A stretch of DNA of 64,000 bases from Psettodes erumei (lineage: Eukaryota > Chordata > Actinopteri > Pleuronectiformes > Psettodidae), in contig JAFBJZ010000875.1 of NCBI GenBank assembly GCA_016785225.1, positions 62,001 through 126,000 on the forward strand. The letters are read 5' to 3'. Every line of letters starts with the position of its first letter. Position 1 is the first letter of the stretch. The position numbers were made by a program, and so were the translations under genes. Below are positions 49,445 through 60,880 of the stretch, one piece after another. The notes below the pieces were generated by a model, which saw only the letters and a program-made list of their open reading frames with translations, did not search any database and had not been told where the DNA came from.

Positions 49445-49772
49445 TGTGATGGCCCGGTTTGTCTGCTTTCTGTTCTTCCCCTCCCCCTCCTGTTTATCTG
49501 CTGTTTTCAGGTTGTGGCAGGAGGCGTGACTGGTCTCACACTCAGACGAGACACACCTGATCGGCATTCTCCGGTGATCACCTCTGCTCCTTTATAAACC
49601 GGGCCATGACATCCACTGGCTGCAAGAAGATTGTTAGAACTACTCTTGAGTGTGCCTTACCTGCCTAGTCTTGCTTGTGAACCTTTTTGAACATTTGCCA
49701 GACGATATTAAAGATTTGGAAATCTCGCTCTGTGGTCTCCTGCATTTTGTGGTCCAGAAATGATCCGTAACA
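49445..49772 (+). mobile_element. Solo LTR, family A copy 4, with 5-bp target duplication
   Basis: A 328-bp element beginning TGTGATGGCCCGG and ending GATCCGTAACA, flanked by perfect TCTAT (49440-49444 and 49773-49777). It has the shared block GTGGCAGGAGGCGTGACTGG, a TTTATAAACC promoter-like box and the R/U5-like GTGGTCTCCTGCA. It lacks the internal minisatellite and is the shortest member. Confidence 0.85.
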
Positions 49773-49879
49773 TCTATAAATGTATGTTTTGCTTTGGAAT
49801 ATGATAAACAGTAAGGTATGTATTGTTCTGTTTATATTTTGTCATTAAGGACTTGAAATATGATCACCCTTCAAAAATA

Positions 49880-50940
49880 ATGTACGTTTTCTGCAACCCC
49901 TTGTGGTGGGAAAGTGAAGCCTCATGACGCACTGAGGCTTTCCGAACAATTGTGCCGGAAAAAGATTCAAAGCTTTGAGACTTCAGTGACGGTGACATCT
50001 AGTGGGCAACTGAAGCAATAGCAACCTCTAAAGAGCACGACTGAAGCACTGGAACTGTTTCAATCCCATGACAGCAATAAAAGTTCAGAAAAGTCTGTGG
50101 TCATTCAAGTGTTTTGTTCATTCATACCAAATAATGATTATATTGTCATTACAGTAAAATATGCAGATGCTCTCCCCCATACTCAAACACGTTCCAGATT
50201 AACCCAACGAATGTTGGTTAAGGGTTTATTTAGGGCTTTGAGCGTTATTTAAAAACTGTACTAAAAGTTGCTAATAGGATTAGAGATCCTTCGTACTTTA
50301 CAAATGATCATGGTGTTTGAATTCAGAAACATTATTTTTTGAGTGTGTGAAGTGTTTTTAAGGAAAACCTTTAAAGATAATGGTTTGTCATTTGGGGACT
50401 TGTATGGTTGATTTGGAAGGATGATTCACAGAAGCAGACAAGTTATTTGTCTTCACAGGTTTTTATTGAGAAATATAATTTTTTTCCTACTGTCTCAAGT
50501 TTCAGTCTGCTCCTCTTCTGGCTGACCAGCTCCCCAGCTTTGGAAAATATCCTTTCACAGGGAATGGATGATGCTGGGATACTGGGAAACTTGCCAAAAT
50601 ACTCTCATTCTCATGCTCCAAATCTCTATCTCCTCGTAACCCCATTTTGAAGCATAATGATGCATCTTATATAGCTGGTATGGCACCAAACCACTCAAAT
50701 CTGTCAAACTTGTCAAGCTGTCATTGGCTCAGAATGTATTGAAACGCCATGAGCCAATGAAAAGCTTTGAAACATTTTGAAGCAATGAAGCGCAAAGTGA
50801 AACAGCGATGACTTTCGAACGTCATCGGTCATGTGACACTGGCGTTTTGCTACAAGCTCCGACACAGCGTTGGAATCACTCCGCTTCAGGAAGAGTGACA
50901 CAAGCTCCGAAGCTTCGGTATCATTTGCCCATCACGAGCA
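49880..50940 (-). mobile_element. hAT-type transposon remnant
   Basis: The right edge, read on the minus strand, starts GTGATGGGCAAATGATACCG and continues AAGCTTCGGAGCTTGTGTC, a terminus I recognise from fish hAT elements. Near 50465-50580 the minus strand encodes SIPCERIFSKAGELVSQKRS followed by RLKLETVGKKLYF, the C-terminal dimerisation (hATC) motif of hAT transposases. The catalytic core is missing, and I could not find a matching left terminus or duplication, so the left limit is approximate. Confidence 0.7.
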
Positions 50941-50944
50941 ATCG

Positions 50945-51790
50945 CTTGCTCCATAAGAATTTCATTTTGAAATAAGGCTTTATTAGTGTTACACATGTGC
51001 TCTCAGTTGGTGGGACCTCCGGAGGGCAGAGCTGAGAGTGGTGGTGGGGTGTGCTTTTCTTCAGCTCGTGCTAACCCCAAATACTATATTACTATACTGG
51101 GAGGGCAAGCTGTTTCACTTTTGGTGGATTAAAGAATCACAAGAACCAAGATAACTAGCCCAGGTCTTGCAACAGACAGCTCAGTCTTAGGGGCATGTTT
51201 TGTTTTTGTTTTGTGCTCTTTTCTTACTTATGCAAATGCATGAGGGCAGGGGGAAAATGGGAGTTTAGGGCAAAAACATAGGAGGAGATGCACAGGGGAG
51301 ACTGTTTTTACATCTTTTGTTATATGGACGATAACTGCTTAAGTGGCCAAGGCCCTGCTGATGTTACGCTCTCTTGCCCTCAGTTTGTAGAAATGGTTTA
51401 AATGTTGAGTTCATTAATAGGCTCCATAATCAATTTTGATCAATAAACACAGGGTCTGGTTTAACGTTAGTATTGATTGATGTGCTTGGCAGTTGACAGT
51501 TGGCATAATAATAATAATAATACGGCAGCAGTAATGGTTCTGGTATAATTTGCTTGTAGTTGTCCTGCACACCTGATAATCATCTCCTCATCAAGACAAT
51601 TTACCTGACAGATTAAAAGGCTGGTGATCCCTCCCAGACTCCACCAGATCATCAAACCACACTCATAGTAACAGTCCCCAGAGAGCTTCCGGCAACAACA
51701 TGATTGGCAGCCTTTTCCAGTAGCTCTTGACTTGACTTGATTTGTCAGATCCTGTTTAGATACTGGTACCACAATTGAAACAATTTCCTA
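50945..51790. other. Intergenic, no gene seen
   Basis: No recognised domain or transposon end. A short (AAT)n lies at about 51507-51521. Confidence 0.5.
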
Positions 51791-52400
51791 GCTTGATTCC
51801 TGTTCCAATGCTTTGCTCTGGCTGTCTGCGACACCAGCCAACCTACTTCCTATACCACCCCACCTCACTGTGCAAGCTCTGACAAGCCATGGTGCTGCCA
51901 TGCACTCCAGTTTCCCTGTTTGGTTACCTTTCCTGTTTGCTATGCCCATGCTGACAAAGCAAGGTGCTACCACTTGCTCCATGCCGCCTGCCAGGTTCCT
52001 GTTCCAGATTGATTCCACTGTTCATTTCCTCAGACTGATTCATCTGATGAGTACATCCAAAACTGTCTTATTCTACATTAAGAACTGCACAAATATTGTT
52101 ATGGTGGATAAATGCATCTGAGTCTACCCCAGTAAAAAAACACTTGATGGCCATGGAGGTTCAGGCACTCCTAAGAGCCTGCAACTCTGCCTTCAAATCA
52201 TCTGACAGGGACCAGTAGCTCCAAGCAGTCCATGGTGCTTGTCTTGATGCTGAACTTCTTGTAATAAACCTTTATATGCAAGAAAGACAGTGTCAGCGGA
52301 GATTCCTTCATCATCTTCACATCATCGCTACTCAAGAAACAACTACATCAAGAAACAAAATTTGGCATCACGAACCTTGGACGTGTTGTGGCCTGCAGTG
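51790..52400 (+). mobile_element. Possible LTR 3' part with primer-binding-like site
   Basis: AATAAACCTTTATATGCAAG (near 52263) followed about 90 bp later by AATTTGGCATCACGAACCTT (near 52360) resembles the R-U5 end of an LTR and the start of a primer-binding site. Just upstream, 52150-52220 translates weakly like a LINE or gag fragment. The 5' end of the LTR and a partner LTR were not found, so this remains tentative. Confidence 0.35.
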
Positions 52401-52599
52401 CAGCCGACAACTTCAGTGCACCTACTAGTCCACTAAGCACGCAAATATGGTGAGCATTTCTCACATAATTGGGACTGGTTCGTTCATTGGAGCTGTTGTA
52501 ATTATGCTGTGTGGTCGCAACATAAAGTGTGTGTATGTGCTATGATGTGTTAATGTTAATGTTGGAGTGAGCCTCCATTCCAAATTTAGGCTTTTATTA

Positions 52600-53060
52600 C
52601 GTTGCTGGCAATGCAAGAGGGGGGAGTACAATAGAAGAGTATAGTAGAAGAATAAAAGAGTAAAACAGAAGAACATAACAGAAGAATATAATAGAAAGGA
52701 TCAGGAAAAAGAAGTGAAAAAGTGTAGAATAGCCTAATTAGTAATGTGAGCTAAATAACATCGTGCGAGATTAATGAAGATTGGGCCCTCAACTTCTTAA
52801 TGGTAAGACATGTGTAAGTTAGTCACTGCATGAAAGTTGGCTTTGAGAGATAGTCGGATTGGTTAAAAGAGAAAAAAGTTATAACCCTGGGCCCAGGGGA
52901 ATTGGGGAAAATAAGAGGAATAAGAGATAAGAGAAGAAGAAATAAGATATAAGAGATAATAAGGAAATAAAGAGAAATGATGAAATAAGAGTAAAGAAGT
53001 AAAGAGAAATAGGAATAAAGGAAAATAGAGAATAAGAGTTAGAGAAGCCGCAGATTTGGA
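52600..53060. repeat. Purine-rich, cytosine-poor degenerate repeat
   Basis: Repeats of AATAGAAGA, then ATAAGAGATAAGAG-type units fill this segment, with hardly any C on the plus strand between about 52900 and 53045. No protein is encoded. Confidence 0.6.
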
Positions 53061-53427
53061 CAAAAGCCGTCTCGGAGGCAGTTTTAGACGGGCCTAAAAT
53101 CCTGGAAAATCACTCGGTGAATTTCAGGTCAGTTCTAGGAACTGGAGGTGTAGAGGAAAAATTCAAATGATAAGTTCCCACTTGAACACTAGTTGATGAA
53201 CAGTGTCTGAAGCAGCCTCTCATTAAATATCTACACCTCATAAGATAGCATAAATTTAGAAGGAAAAAGAGAAAGGAGTGGCAAATTAAGCAAGCTATAG
53301 GGAAGTATGACTGAGTCTACTTTAAGTATCTGGGACTGAATGTTGGTTGTGTTTTTAAAGTTAAGGTTAAATAGGTTGTATGGTTTGTGAGGTTGTTTAG
53401 TGCATTTGGCTGTTGAATGATCGGTCC

Positions 53428-53465
<38 letters not shown>

Positions 53466-54600
53466 GCGTGGCGCTTGAGTGGGTGTATGTATATGTGAAA
53501 GGTTGCAACATTGCTTGGTCTAGGGGGTTTATGTTAACAGAGTTATATTGAATAAAGAATAGGTTCTGTTCAAGAACAGGAGACCTAGTAATTTATAAGG
53601 AAGGATATTTTGTCCTGTATTTATAAAACTCATGAGCCTCTTTTGAGAGGACTTTTTCCATTTGTTAAACCTATGATCCCCTGAAAAGGATGTTTATGAG
53701 TTGATGAGAAGTAGAAATATTGGTGAGGATAGTTTGGGGGAAATAAATAAGATAGAAAGGAAAAAGAACGTCAGGAAATACAGTCTGTTGGTAATAATAT
53801 GCTGAAATAAAGTTTAAGATGGTATGGGAGTGGAATAAATGAAAATGTTTATATTGATAATGTATGGGATGAAATTCTAACTATGTATAAAGGAGGAAAT
53901 TACCTATGTGGTGGCAGATAATGTGCACCAACCATATTGAATTTCTCATTGTGCTGTTAAAAGGAGCTGTTTGGGGTTTATATACTAAATTTCTGCCTGT
54001 TTCTTCCCTTATCCTCCTGTGGTGTGTGAGAATTGAGGAGGAGGCGCAGACAGAAGGCAGCTGGCCAGTGTGTCACACGGACTGAGGGTTGCTGACAACA
54101 GCAGGTGTAGCCCCTGAATCCAGTCTGATCAAAGCCGGTGCGAGTTTATCCACAAACTCTTTCTACAAATGCCCACATTTACATATATTTATGTCTGCTT
54201 TCATGAATAGGATATAATAAGGATATTTCTCAATTGGGGACAATAGACTAGATGCTTCTGTTTATATAGGATATTGAGTGCTGCAGTCATTTAAGAGAGA
54301 AGTGTTGGGCCTACTAAGCCTGGTACTTCATAAAGCCTGAGCCGAGGCCTGTTGTACCCCATAAAGCCTGCTGACCATGCTGAAGGGGCCACAAAGAGAA
54401 CAATGGGAGTCCTGAAAGGACCCTATTTCCCAACAGGCTTAGCGTTTTCACAAGTAGGTGTGATATCCGGCAGAGTCCAATCCTGGGCTCTGATTGGCTG
54501 AGAGCCGGCGGAACCGACGCAAGGTCCCGCCTCCAAACCGCAACGCCAGCTCGGGTATATATACCCCAGCACACTCTGAACGCGTTGCTTCCTGCTGTAA
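53061..54600. other. Mostly unassigned sequence with (GT)n
   Basis: (GT)n at 53430-53462. A TATA-like GGGTATATATACCCC lies at about 54553-54567 and could belong to an LTR promoter cut by the hAT terminus at 54607. No gene recognised. Confidence 0.45.
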
Positions 54601-54606
54601 CTACTA

Positions 54607-54720
54607 GTGATGGGAATTCCGGCTCTTTTTAGAGAACCGGCTCTTCCGGCTCGGCTCACTAAAAAGAGCCGGCTCTTTCGGCTCCCAAACGGCTCTTCAG
54701 ATTTTTTTGTTGCTTTAATC
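54607..54720. mobile_element. hAT-like terminal sequence (GAGCCGGCTC-rich)
   Basis: TAGTGATGGGAATTCCGGCT followed by alternating AAAAAGAGCCGGCTCTT and GAACCGGCTCTTCC resembles the subterminal repeats of a fish hAT element. The opposite terminus was not found in the window. Confidence 0.55.
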
Positions 54721-55418
54721 GATATATTACCAATAATAATGTAACATTATGCACAAAATGAATTAATAATTAATAAAAAATGTATTATACTACTATATTA
54801 TAATAGCCTATATTTTTCACTCTACAGTGAACTTTTAACTAATTTAAATTTAAACTTTTTTATACTACGCAACTTTAAAGTCAAGCAACACAGAATCCTT
54901 GAAAACACACGCTATTGTTATTTGCAAGTTCCTGTTTGTGTAGCTAGTTTGTTTTGGTAGAGCCGCCGTGCTCCCCTGTTCCCGTGTGTGCGTAAACGGT
55001 TGATTGCTTCAGTATCTGTCCGTGTCTTACGCTCCGGACAGATAAAAGACGATCATCGTGATCCCCACGTGGTGAGTGTGATTCTGCTCCCTCTCTTTCT
55101 TTCCTCTCTCCTGAGACCCGTTCCGTGTACCCGACCACACGCACCCGCACATAGATACACGCATTACACCGCCCCATATAGCTGAACCGGCGGAGAACGT
55201 AGTCTAGCTAACTCCGCCATTGCTTCAGCTATTCCGGTGTCGTGCTTGGGGGTTGATCAGGACGCCATCAGCCACGCCTGGTTAAATCACCCGCCATATT
55301 CCAGGGCAAGGAGTGGTAGTGACGTAGACCCACTCGTGGGCCGAGTCAGCAATCTTGCCCCTCCCTTTCCTCCTCCTCCTCACACGCTCTCACTCCCTCT
55401 TCCCCCTGTCCCTTATTT

Positions 55419-55472
<54 letters not shown>

Positions 55473-55740
55473 CTGCATGTGCGCACCCCATTTACTCGTG
55501 TTGTGAACTGTTCTAGCCTAGTGTAGTATAGCATAGTAGTGATAGTACATGAAGTTGACTGTTTGAATATTGTTAAGAAATTAACATATTTGAAATTAAA
55601 CTTTATTGTGTCGAAATCCACTATTGGTTATCATTATTGCATGTTCATATTGTGCCAAGCTGGTTGCGAGAGCCTGTGCTCGAAGTTACGCCTTCATAGC
55701 GAGTGAGACTGTATTTGGTTAAAGTTCCCTGTTCACAGGG
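54721..55740 (+). other. Possible 5' LTR of the endogenous retrovirus, with (CA)n
   Basis: This precedes a primer-binding-like TGGTGCCCCG (55741-55750). It contains (CA)n at 55423-55468 and AATTAAACTTTATTGTG near 55595. LTR limits are not defined. Placement rests mainly on the gag-like sequence that follows. Confidence 0.35.
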
Positions 55741-55873
55741 TGGTGCCCCGAATTATTATTAATCTTGATTAATAATAAATTTATTCCTTATAATAATTTG
55801 TGATTATTATCAATAGTCATCAATTGTCAAATTTTAACCAAGTTTCGTTTACCAAGTCCCAACGAGAAAACTA

Positions 55874-57515
55874 ATGGCAGAGATTAATGCACTATTCTCA
55901 CACATGGACCCAGTGAAGAAACCCCCACCTTATGCGGAGGAAGTGAAAAAAGGGGAGATCTGCCCCAGCTCCCAGTGATCAGTCAGGAAGGCAATCACAT
56001 CAGAGATGAGGAGGCCCAAATAATAGAGATGGGACAAGCGGACATGACTATAAAGATGTATCCAAGTTCCAAAAGTAATAAGAAAATGGCATGTTTGGAA
56101 ACTAAGGCTCAATTGAGAATGGAACTTGAAGATCAGAGTGATCTGGAAGAGATCTTAGGTGGATATGACTGTGTGGTTAGAAGAATTTTGGCTCAAGCGG
56201 AAAAGAGAGGAGATAAAAATGGAGGGAAAAGGCTTGAGAGATGATGGTTCCGATGAAAGTGAAAATGGAGACAGCAATGGTCCTTCCGCTTTGAAAGGAT
56301 TTTGTCCAGCAACATCCAGTACCAGGATAGAAGAGGACAAAAAGAGGGTTTCGAGAGAGGTTGGAAAAAGTATCAATCAATGCCTTTCGTATTTGGAAAA
56401 ATCAAGGACATCAAGAGACTTTTGGCTAACCTCCTTGGGGTTCCAGCTATGGAAGAGATTCTACAGAAAGCTGGACTTAACCGATATGTGGGGACTGCTG
56501 TGAATAATCCGGAGTTGTTTGCAGCAAATAGAAGCCGAATGTGGAGAGCGCTGAGAGATACATTTGCGACGAATGTACATTGGGATAATATTCTCATTGA
56601 ACCACTAAGACAGGAAGAAATTTCAAGGGCCGATGTGTCAAGAGCCCATCAAGTATGGAGGAATGTCACAGGAAATGACCCGGATTCAAATCAGATGGAT
56701 TAGTCAATTTTGCGAGCCAAAATACAGAAGGGGCTGCCCCTTACAGTGAGCAGAAAACTGGCAGTAGTGGTTGGCCTCGGAGGCATGGCCAAGGGTTTAT
56801 ACACAGATCATATAGCTCATCAAGTGGAGCTATATAGAAAAAGGGAACATGACCAGAAAGAGAAGGACCAAGAGGCCCTTAGGAAGCTCACTCAAATACA
56901 ACTGGTATATAAGAAGAAGATGGGAAGCGAGTGTCAATATATACAGAGTCTGCATATGCACATAATGTATGTCACTTGTTTGGATCAGTGTGGAAGACTG
57001 AGGGTCTTCAATACAACATCATGCTCAAATAATGAAACTGTTGCATGCTATGATGAAGCGTAAAGAAATAGCGATAGCTAAGTGTGCAGTACATAGAGCG
57101 GATGTGTCAAGAGTCACACAGCGGAGCAAAGCAGCTGATGAAGCTCCAAAGGCAGTTACAGGAGCAGACAGATTGGGTGAAGCTTTTCTGGTCACTCATG
57201 AAGTGAATTTGGAAGATAAAATTACACTTAGTGATGTAATTTTAATGCAGGAAGCTGTTTTCTGAAATGGATAAACAGTTGTGGCAAGATCGAGGTGCCA
57301 CCTGGGACTCTACTGGTCTTTGGAGGAATCATGAGGGACTGATCGTAGCACCTCCAGACCTGTTAGGTCTAATGATTCAGGAAGCACATGGATTATGTTG
57401 GGACCTGAACCTGGTGGTGAGCAATGGAGGCTCACCACGCATAACCAAGTTTCAACCACATGGCTTTCTTTGTCTTGGAGACAAAGGAAAGCACTGGAAC
57501 CTTAAAGTCCCACAA
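55874..57515 (+). pseudogene. Endogenous retrovirus remnant: gag, then RNase H and integrase scraps
   Basis: The region begins with an ATG frame at 55874 (MAEINALFSHMDPVKKPPPY) that stops after about 34 codons. Further gag/capsid-like sequence continues in other frames. Positions 56400-56700 include VWRNVTGNDPDSNQMD and a stop at 56701, then LGGMAKGLYTDHIAHQVELY (56760-56840). At about 57040-57265 the sequence resembles the RNase H C-terminus and pol linker, followed by an integrase-start-like piece with NHEGLIVAPPDLLGLMIQEA (about 57325-57390). Protease, reverse transcriptase and most of RNase H are missing. The layout recalls class I (gamma/epsilon-like) retroviruses, but I did not verify this. 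Many stops and shifts make it non-functional. Confidence 0.65.
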
Positions 57516-57522
57516 TCCTCCA

Positions 57523-59863
57523 GGTGTGAAATCTGATCCAGCAGCCACCACTGGATGACTGTGGCATGTGACCTCTGAGGTCATCAAGTCATATAAAGGC
57601 TTTGCTCAGCCTTTGTTCTCTTCCAACTCTCTTCTTACTCTTCTTCCGACCTCTCTTCCTACTCCTCTCCTGGAGCTCCTCTTCTCACCCTGGAACCACT
57701 CTACAGGGACCCCAGCTGTGCAGCTGCAGCTCGCCGTCTGAGGTAGCCTGTTGACCAATGCAGATCCTCAGGCCTTTCCTCACAACAGCGACGCGAGAGC
57801 CTGCTGAGGAACAATCAAGATCCGGCAAACAAACTCCATTAGCCAACAAACACAAGGTTTGTAGGCTAATTTGTAGGGTCACTTGCGATGTGAAAGAACT
57901 CCTGAACAGAAAGAAGAAGGCTTTCAAGGAAAGGGACATGGCATAGCTCAAGAGAGTGCAGACTGAACTGAAAAGGAGCCTGAGGGTAGCCAAGGAGGCA
58001 TATGGGAAAAGAGTGGAGAAAAAGCTGCAGGAGAACAACTTGAAGGAGGTCTGGAAAGGAGTGAGAAACATCACTGGCTGTGGAAGGAAGGGTGGCAAAG
58101 CAGACGGTGACCTGGACAAAGCAAACGAGCTGAACCATTTTTATAACCGTTTTAGCCAGTCTGACAATGGGCCAGCCATCAGGAATCCCCTTGTCAGCCC
58201 CCCACCCCTCCATCCACCATGGACCCCCTGCAGTTGCGTACCAAGAGAATGTGGGAGTGGAGGATGCTATCCTGTATCTCCTACACAGGGTTTTTACTCA
58301 CTTGGACAAGGGTGGCTGTGCTGTGAGAATCATGTTTTTTGATTTCTCCAGTGCATTTAACATCATTCAACTACTGCTGCTGCGAGAGAAACTACTGCGG
58401 ATGGGAGTGGAGACTGGTCTGGTAACCTGGATCACAGACTACCTCACCGAGTGGCCCCAGTTTGTGAGACTGGGGAGCCTTACATCTGAGATGGTGGTCA
58501 GCAGCACGGGAGCACCACAAGGAACAGTGCTTTCTCCCATACTGTTCACTCTGTACACTAAAGACTTCAGCTACAACTCTGCAACATGCCATATGCAGAA
58601 GTTCTCTGACGACACTGCAATCGTGGGATGTACTAGGGATAGGCAGGAGGAGGAGTACAGGGGACTGGTGGAGGACTTTGTGAGGTGGTGTCGGACCAAC
58701 CAGCTGCACCTGAACACCAGCAAAACGAAGGAAATGGTGGTTGACTTCAGGAGATCCTCCCCACCACTGGTGCCTGTCTCTATTGAGGGAGAGAATGTTG
58801 AGACAGTCGGCACTTACAAGTACCTAGGAGTGCATCTTGACAATAAACTGGATTGGTCCACTAACTCAGATGCACTCTACAAGAAAGGCCAGAGCAGGCT
58901 TTACTTCCTCAGGAGGCTAAAGTCTTTCAATGTCGGCAACCGACTCCTGCTCATGTTCTAACAGTCTGTGTTGGCCAGTGTGCTCTCCTATGCTGTGTCC
59001 TGCTGGGGTGGAAGCATCAGGAAGAGAGATGCTAGACGTCTGGACAGACTGGTGAGGAAGGCAGGGTCTGTGGTGGGGATGGAGCTGGAGACCCTGACCA
59101 GTACTGCAGAGAAGAGAACACTGAGCAGATTGGACTCTGTGATGGACAATCAGAACCACCCCCTGCACGCCATCTTCATTAACCAGCTGAGTCTGTTCAG
59201 TCACAGACTCCGTGCCCCCCCCTGCAGAACAGATAGGCTTAGGAGGTCCTTTGTCCCCTGGGCCATACAGCTGTTCAACAACAACAACAACAACAACACA
59301 CTGAAGGACACTAAGAAGGACATTATTATTGGGGACTGGACTGCCTAAGATACTGTGTCAGTGGGTGGGTGTGTGTCATTGGGTATGACCACTCCGCTGG
59401 GCCAGCACCTGGATACGTGGATACTTGACCCCTGCTCTATCTGGACTGTGCGTTAGGGCCATGTTCATGTTTCTGTGCAATCTGGACTTTTTCCACTTCT
59501 TCTGTATTCTGTGTTATTTATTTATTCAGTGTGGAGGGTGGGTGGAGGGTAGTCTTAAATCTAAAATCTAAAGTCTAAAATCTACAATAACTCTACTATG
59601 TGTGCAAATCTACAGACTCTACTATTGTGCAGTATTACTTCATTTGTTTTATCCTATTTTTATGCAAATCTATACAACTTTACTATGGTGCAATATAACT
59701 TTATTTGTTTTCTTTTATTTTGTACAGATTTTTATTCTATGTGTATATTCTCTAGGTTTTATACTACAATTGTGTGTTGTGTATTGTGTGTATGCTGCTG
59801 GACATGGTAATTTCCCTCTGGGATAATTAAAGTTTACTCTACTCTTCTTTACTCTACTCTACT
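57523..59863 (+). mobile_element. Rex1/CR1-like LINE insertion with 9-bp target duplication
   Basis: The LINE is bounded by AATCCTCCA at 57514-57522 and 59864-59872. Its 3' end is AATTTCCCTCTGGGATAATT followed by a TTTACTC/TACTC-type tail, as in Rex1 elements. It is a non-LTR retrotransposon that copied itself into the retroviral remnant. Confidence 0.85.
57850..59347 (+). pseudogene. Reverse transcriptase of the Rex1/CR1-like LINE, defective
   Basis: Frames in order: CDVKELLNRKKKAFKERDMA then a stop; KEAYGKRVEKKLQENNLKEV (57990-58060); VGVEDAILYLLHRVFTHLDK, FFDFSSAFNIIQ, GAPQGTVLSPILFTLYTKDF and the catalytic box FSDDTA (58250-58620); NQLHLNTSKTKEMVVDFRRS; a stop at 58960; then SCWGGSIRKRDARRLDRLVR to RRSFVPWAIQLFN. 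Compared with the family, the finger part between NPLVSP and the QENVGVED block is deleted. The usual F/YADD catalytic box reads FSDD. Confidence 0.85.
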
Positions 59864-59872
59864 AATCCTCCA

Positions 59873-60865
59873 TACAACAGGAGCCACACAGCGAGTTAGC
59901 ACCACGCTGCTAACCAACTACGTCAAAGGAGCGGCCAGTTTCCCTCCAGCATCTGCCATCAGGACCACACAGCACAGCAAAGACTGCCTTCCAACATCGG
60001 AATTCCAACTCTCTCAGCTTGGCCAGTCAGGAACCGCCAGCCAAAGGAGCAACACACCAGAGAGAGTGTCTCTCACACCAGAACTGGTAACACCAACTGG
60101 GCCTAGTCAAGCTAAGATAAGATAAAGCAAGAGCTGTGATTTGATGTATTTGTGTTTTACTGAGTTTTGTGATCAGTTTGGTTGACAGGTTATTGTATCG
60201 TTGGCTCTGCCACATTGTCAAGTAGATGTTAGTTAGGTTATGCTTGCATGCTAACTAACCATCCTTCCTCTAACCTGGCACCTCACGAAACACACGCGCA
60301 CACACACACACACACAAACTCACCCAGCACATGGTCGGAGTACCTCCACAGATCTTCCTTGTTCAGGGCCTCCAGGCCTCAGCAGCCATTTTGACAAACC
60401 CAGCCACACACACACACACACACACACACACCTGCAGAAAGTACACTGTAGATAGATTGTATGTTTCCTTTTCTTTTATTCTTGTTAATAAATGATTATT
60501 AAACATACCTGCTCTCTGTTTAATGTTGCACAAGAGTGAATTCCACCAACCTCTACACGGTCAAGAACTCCAAATTCCTTCTACCTAAACTAGTTGTTAA
60601 TCTGGTAATTTTGGTTCTAGTTATTAAATTAATTATTAATCAGAGTTCCAAATTGACAATTTAGTACTATTTATGAGATTGATTTAATAAATTGGCTATC
60701 TTTCCCTTGTAAAAAGGGTGGTGCCCTGAGGTGATCTAATGTATTAGATCCAATTATTTAATAATTAATAATTATTATTCTAATAATTATTAACTATTTT
60801 GGATAGCCAAACCCCAATAATTAGTGCCCTTAGTAGGCAACCTCAACAAAGGGTGCTCCAGCAAA
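59873..60865. other. LTR-like segment with (CA)n, possibly the retroviral remnant's flank
   Basis: This continues the host sequence of the LINE insertion. It has (CA)n at about 60297-60317 and 60407-60431, AATAAATGATTATTAAAC near 60487, and GGGTGGTGCCCTGAGG at about 60716, which resembles GGGTGGTGCCCCGAA at 55738. It ends at a primer-binding-like TGGTGCCCCCGTGAG (60866-60880). It is either an LTR of the same retroviral family or a second LTR element. Confidence 0.4.
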
Positions 60866-60880
60866 TGGTGCCCCCGTGAG

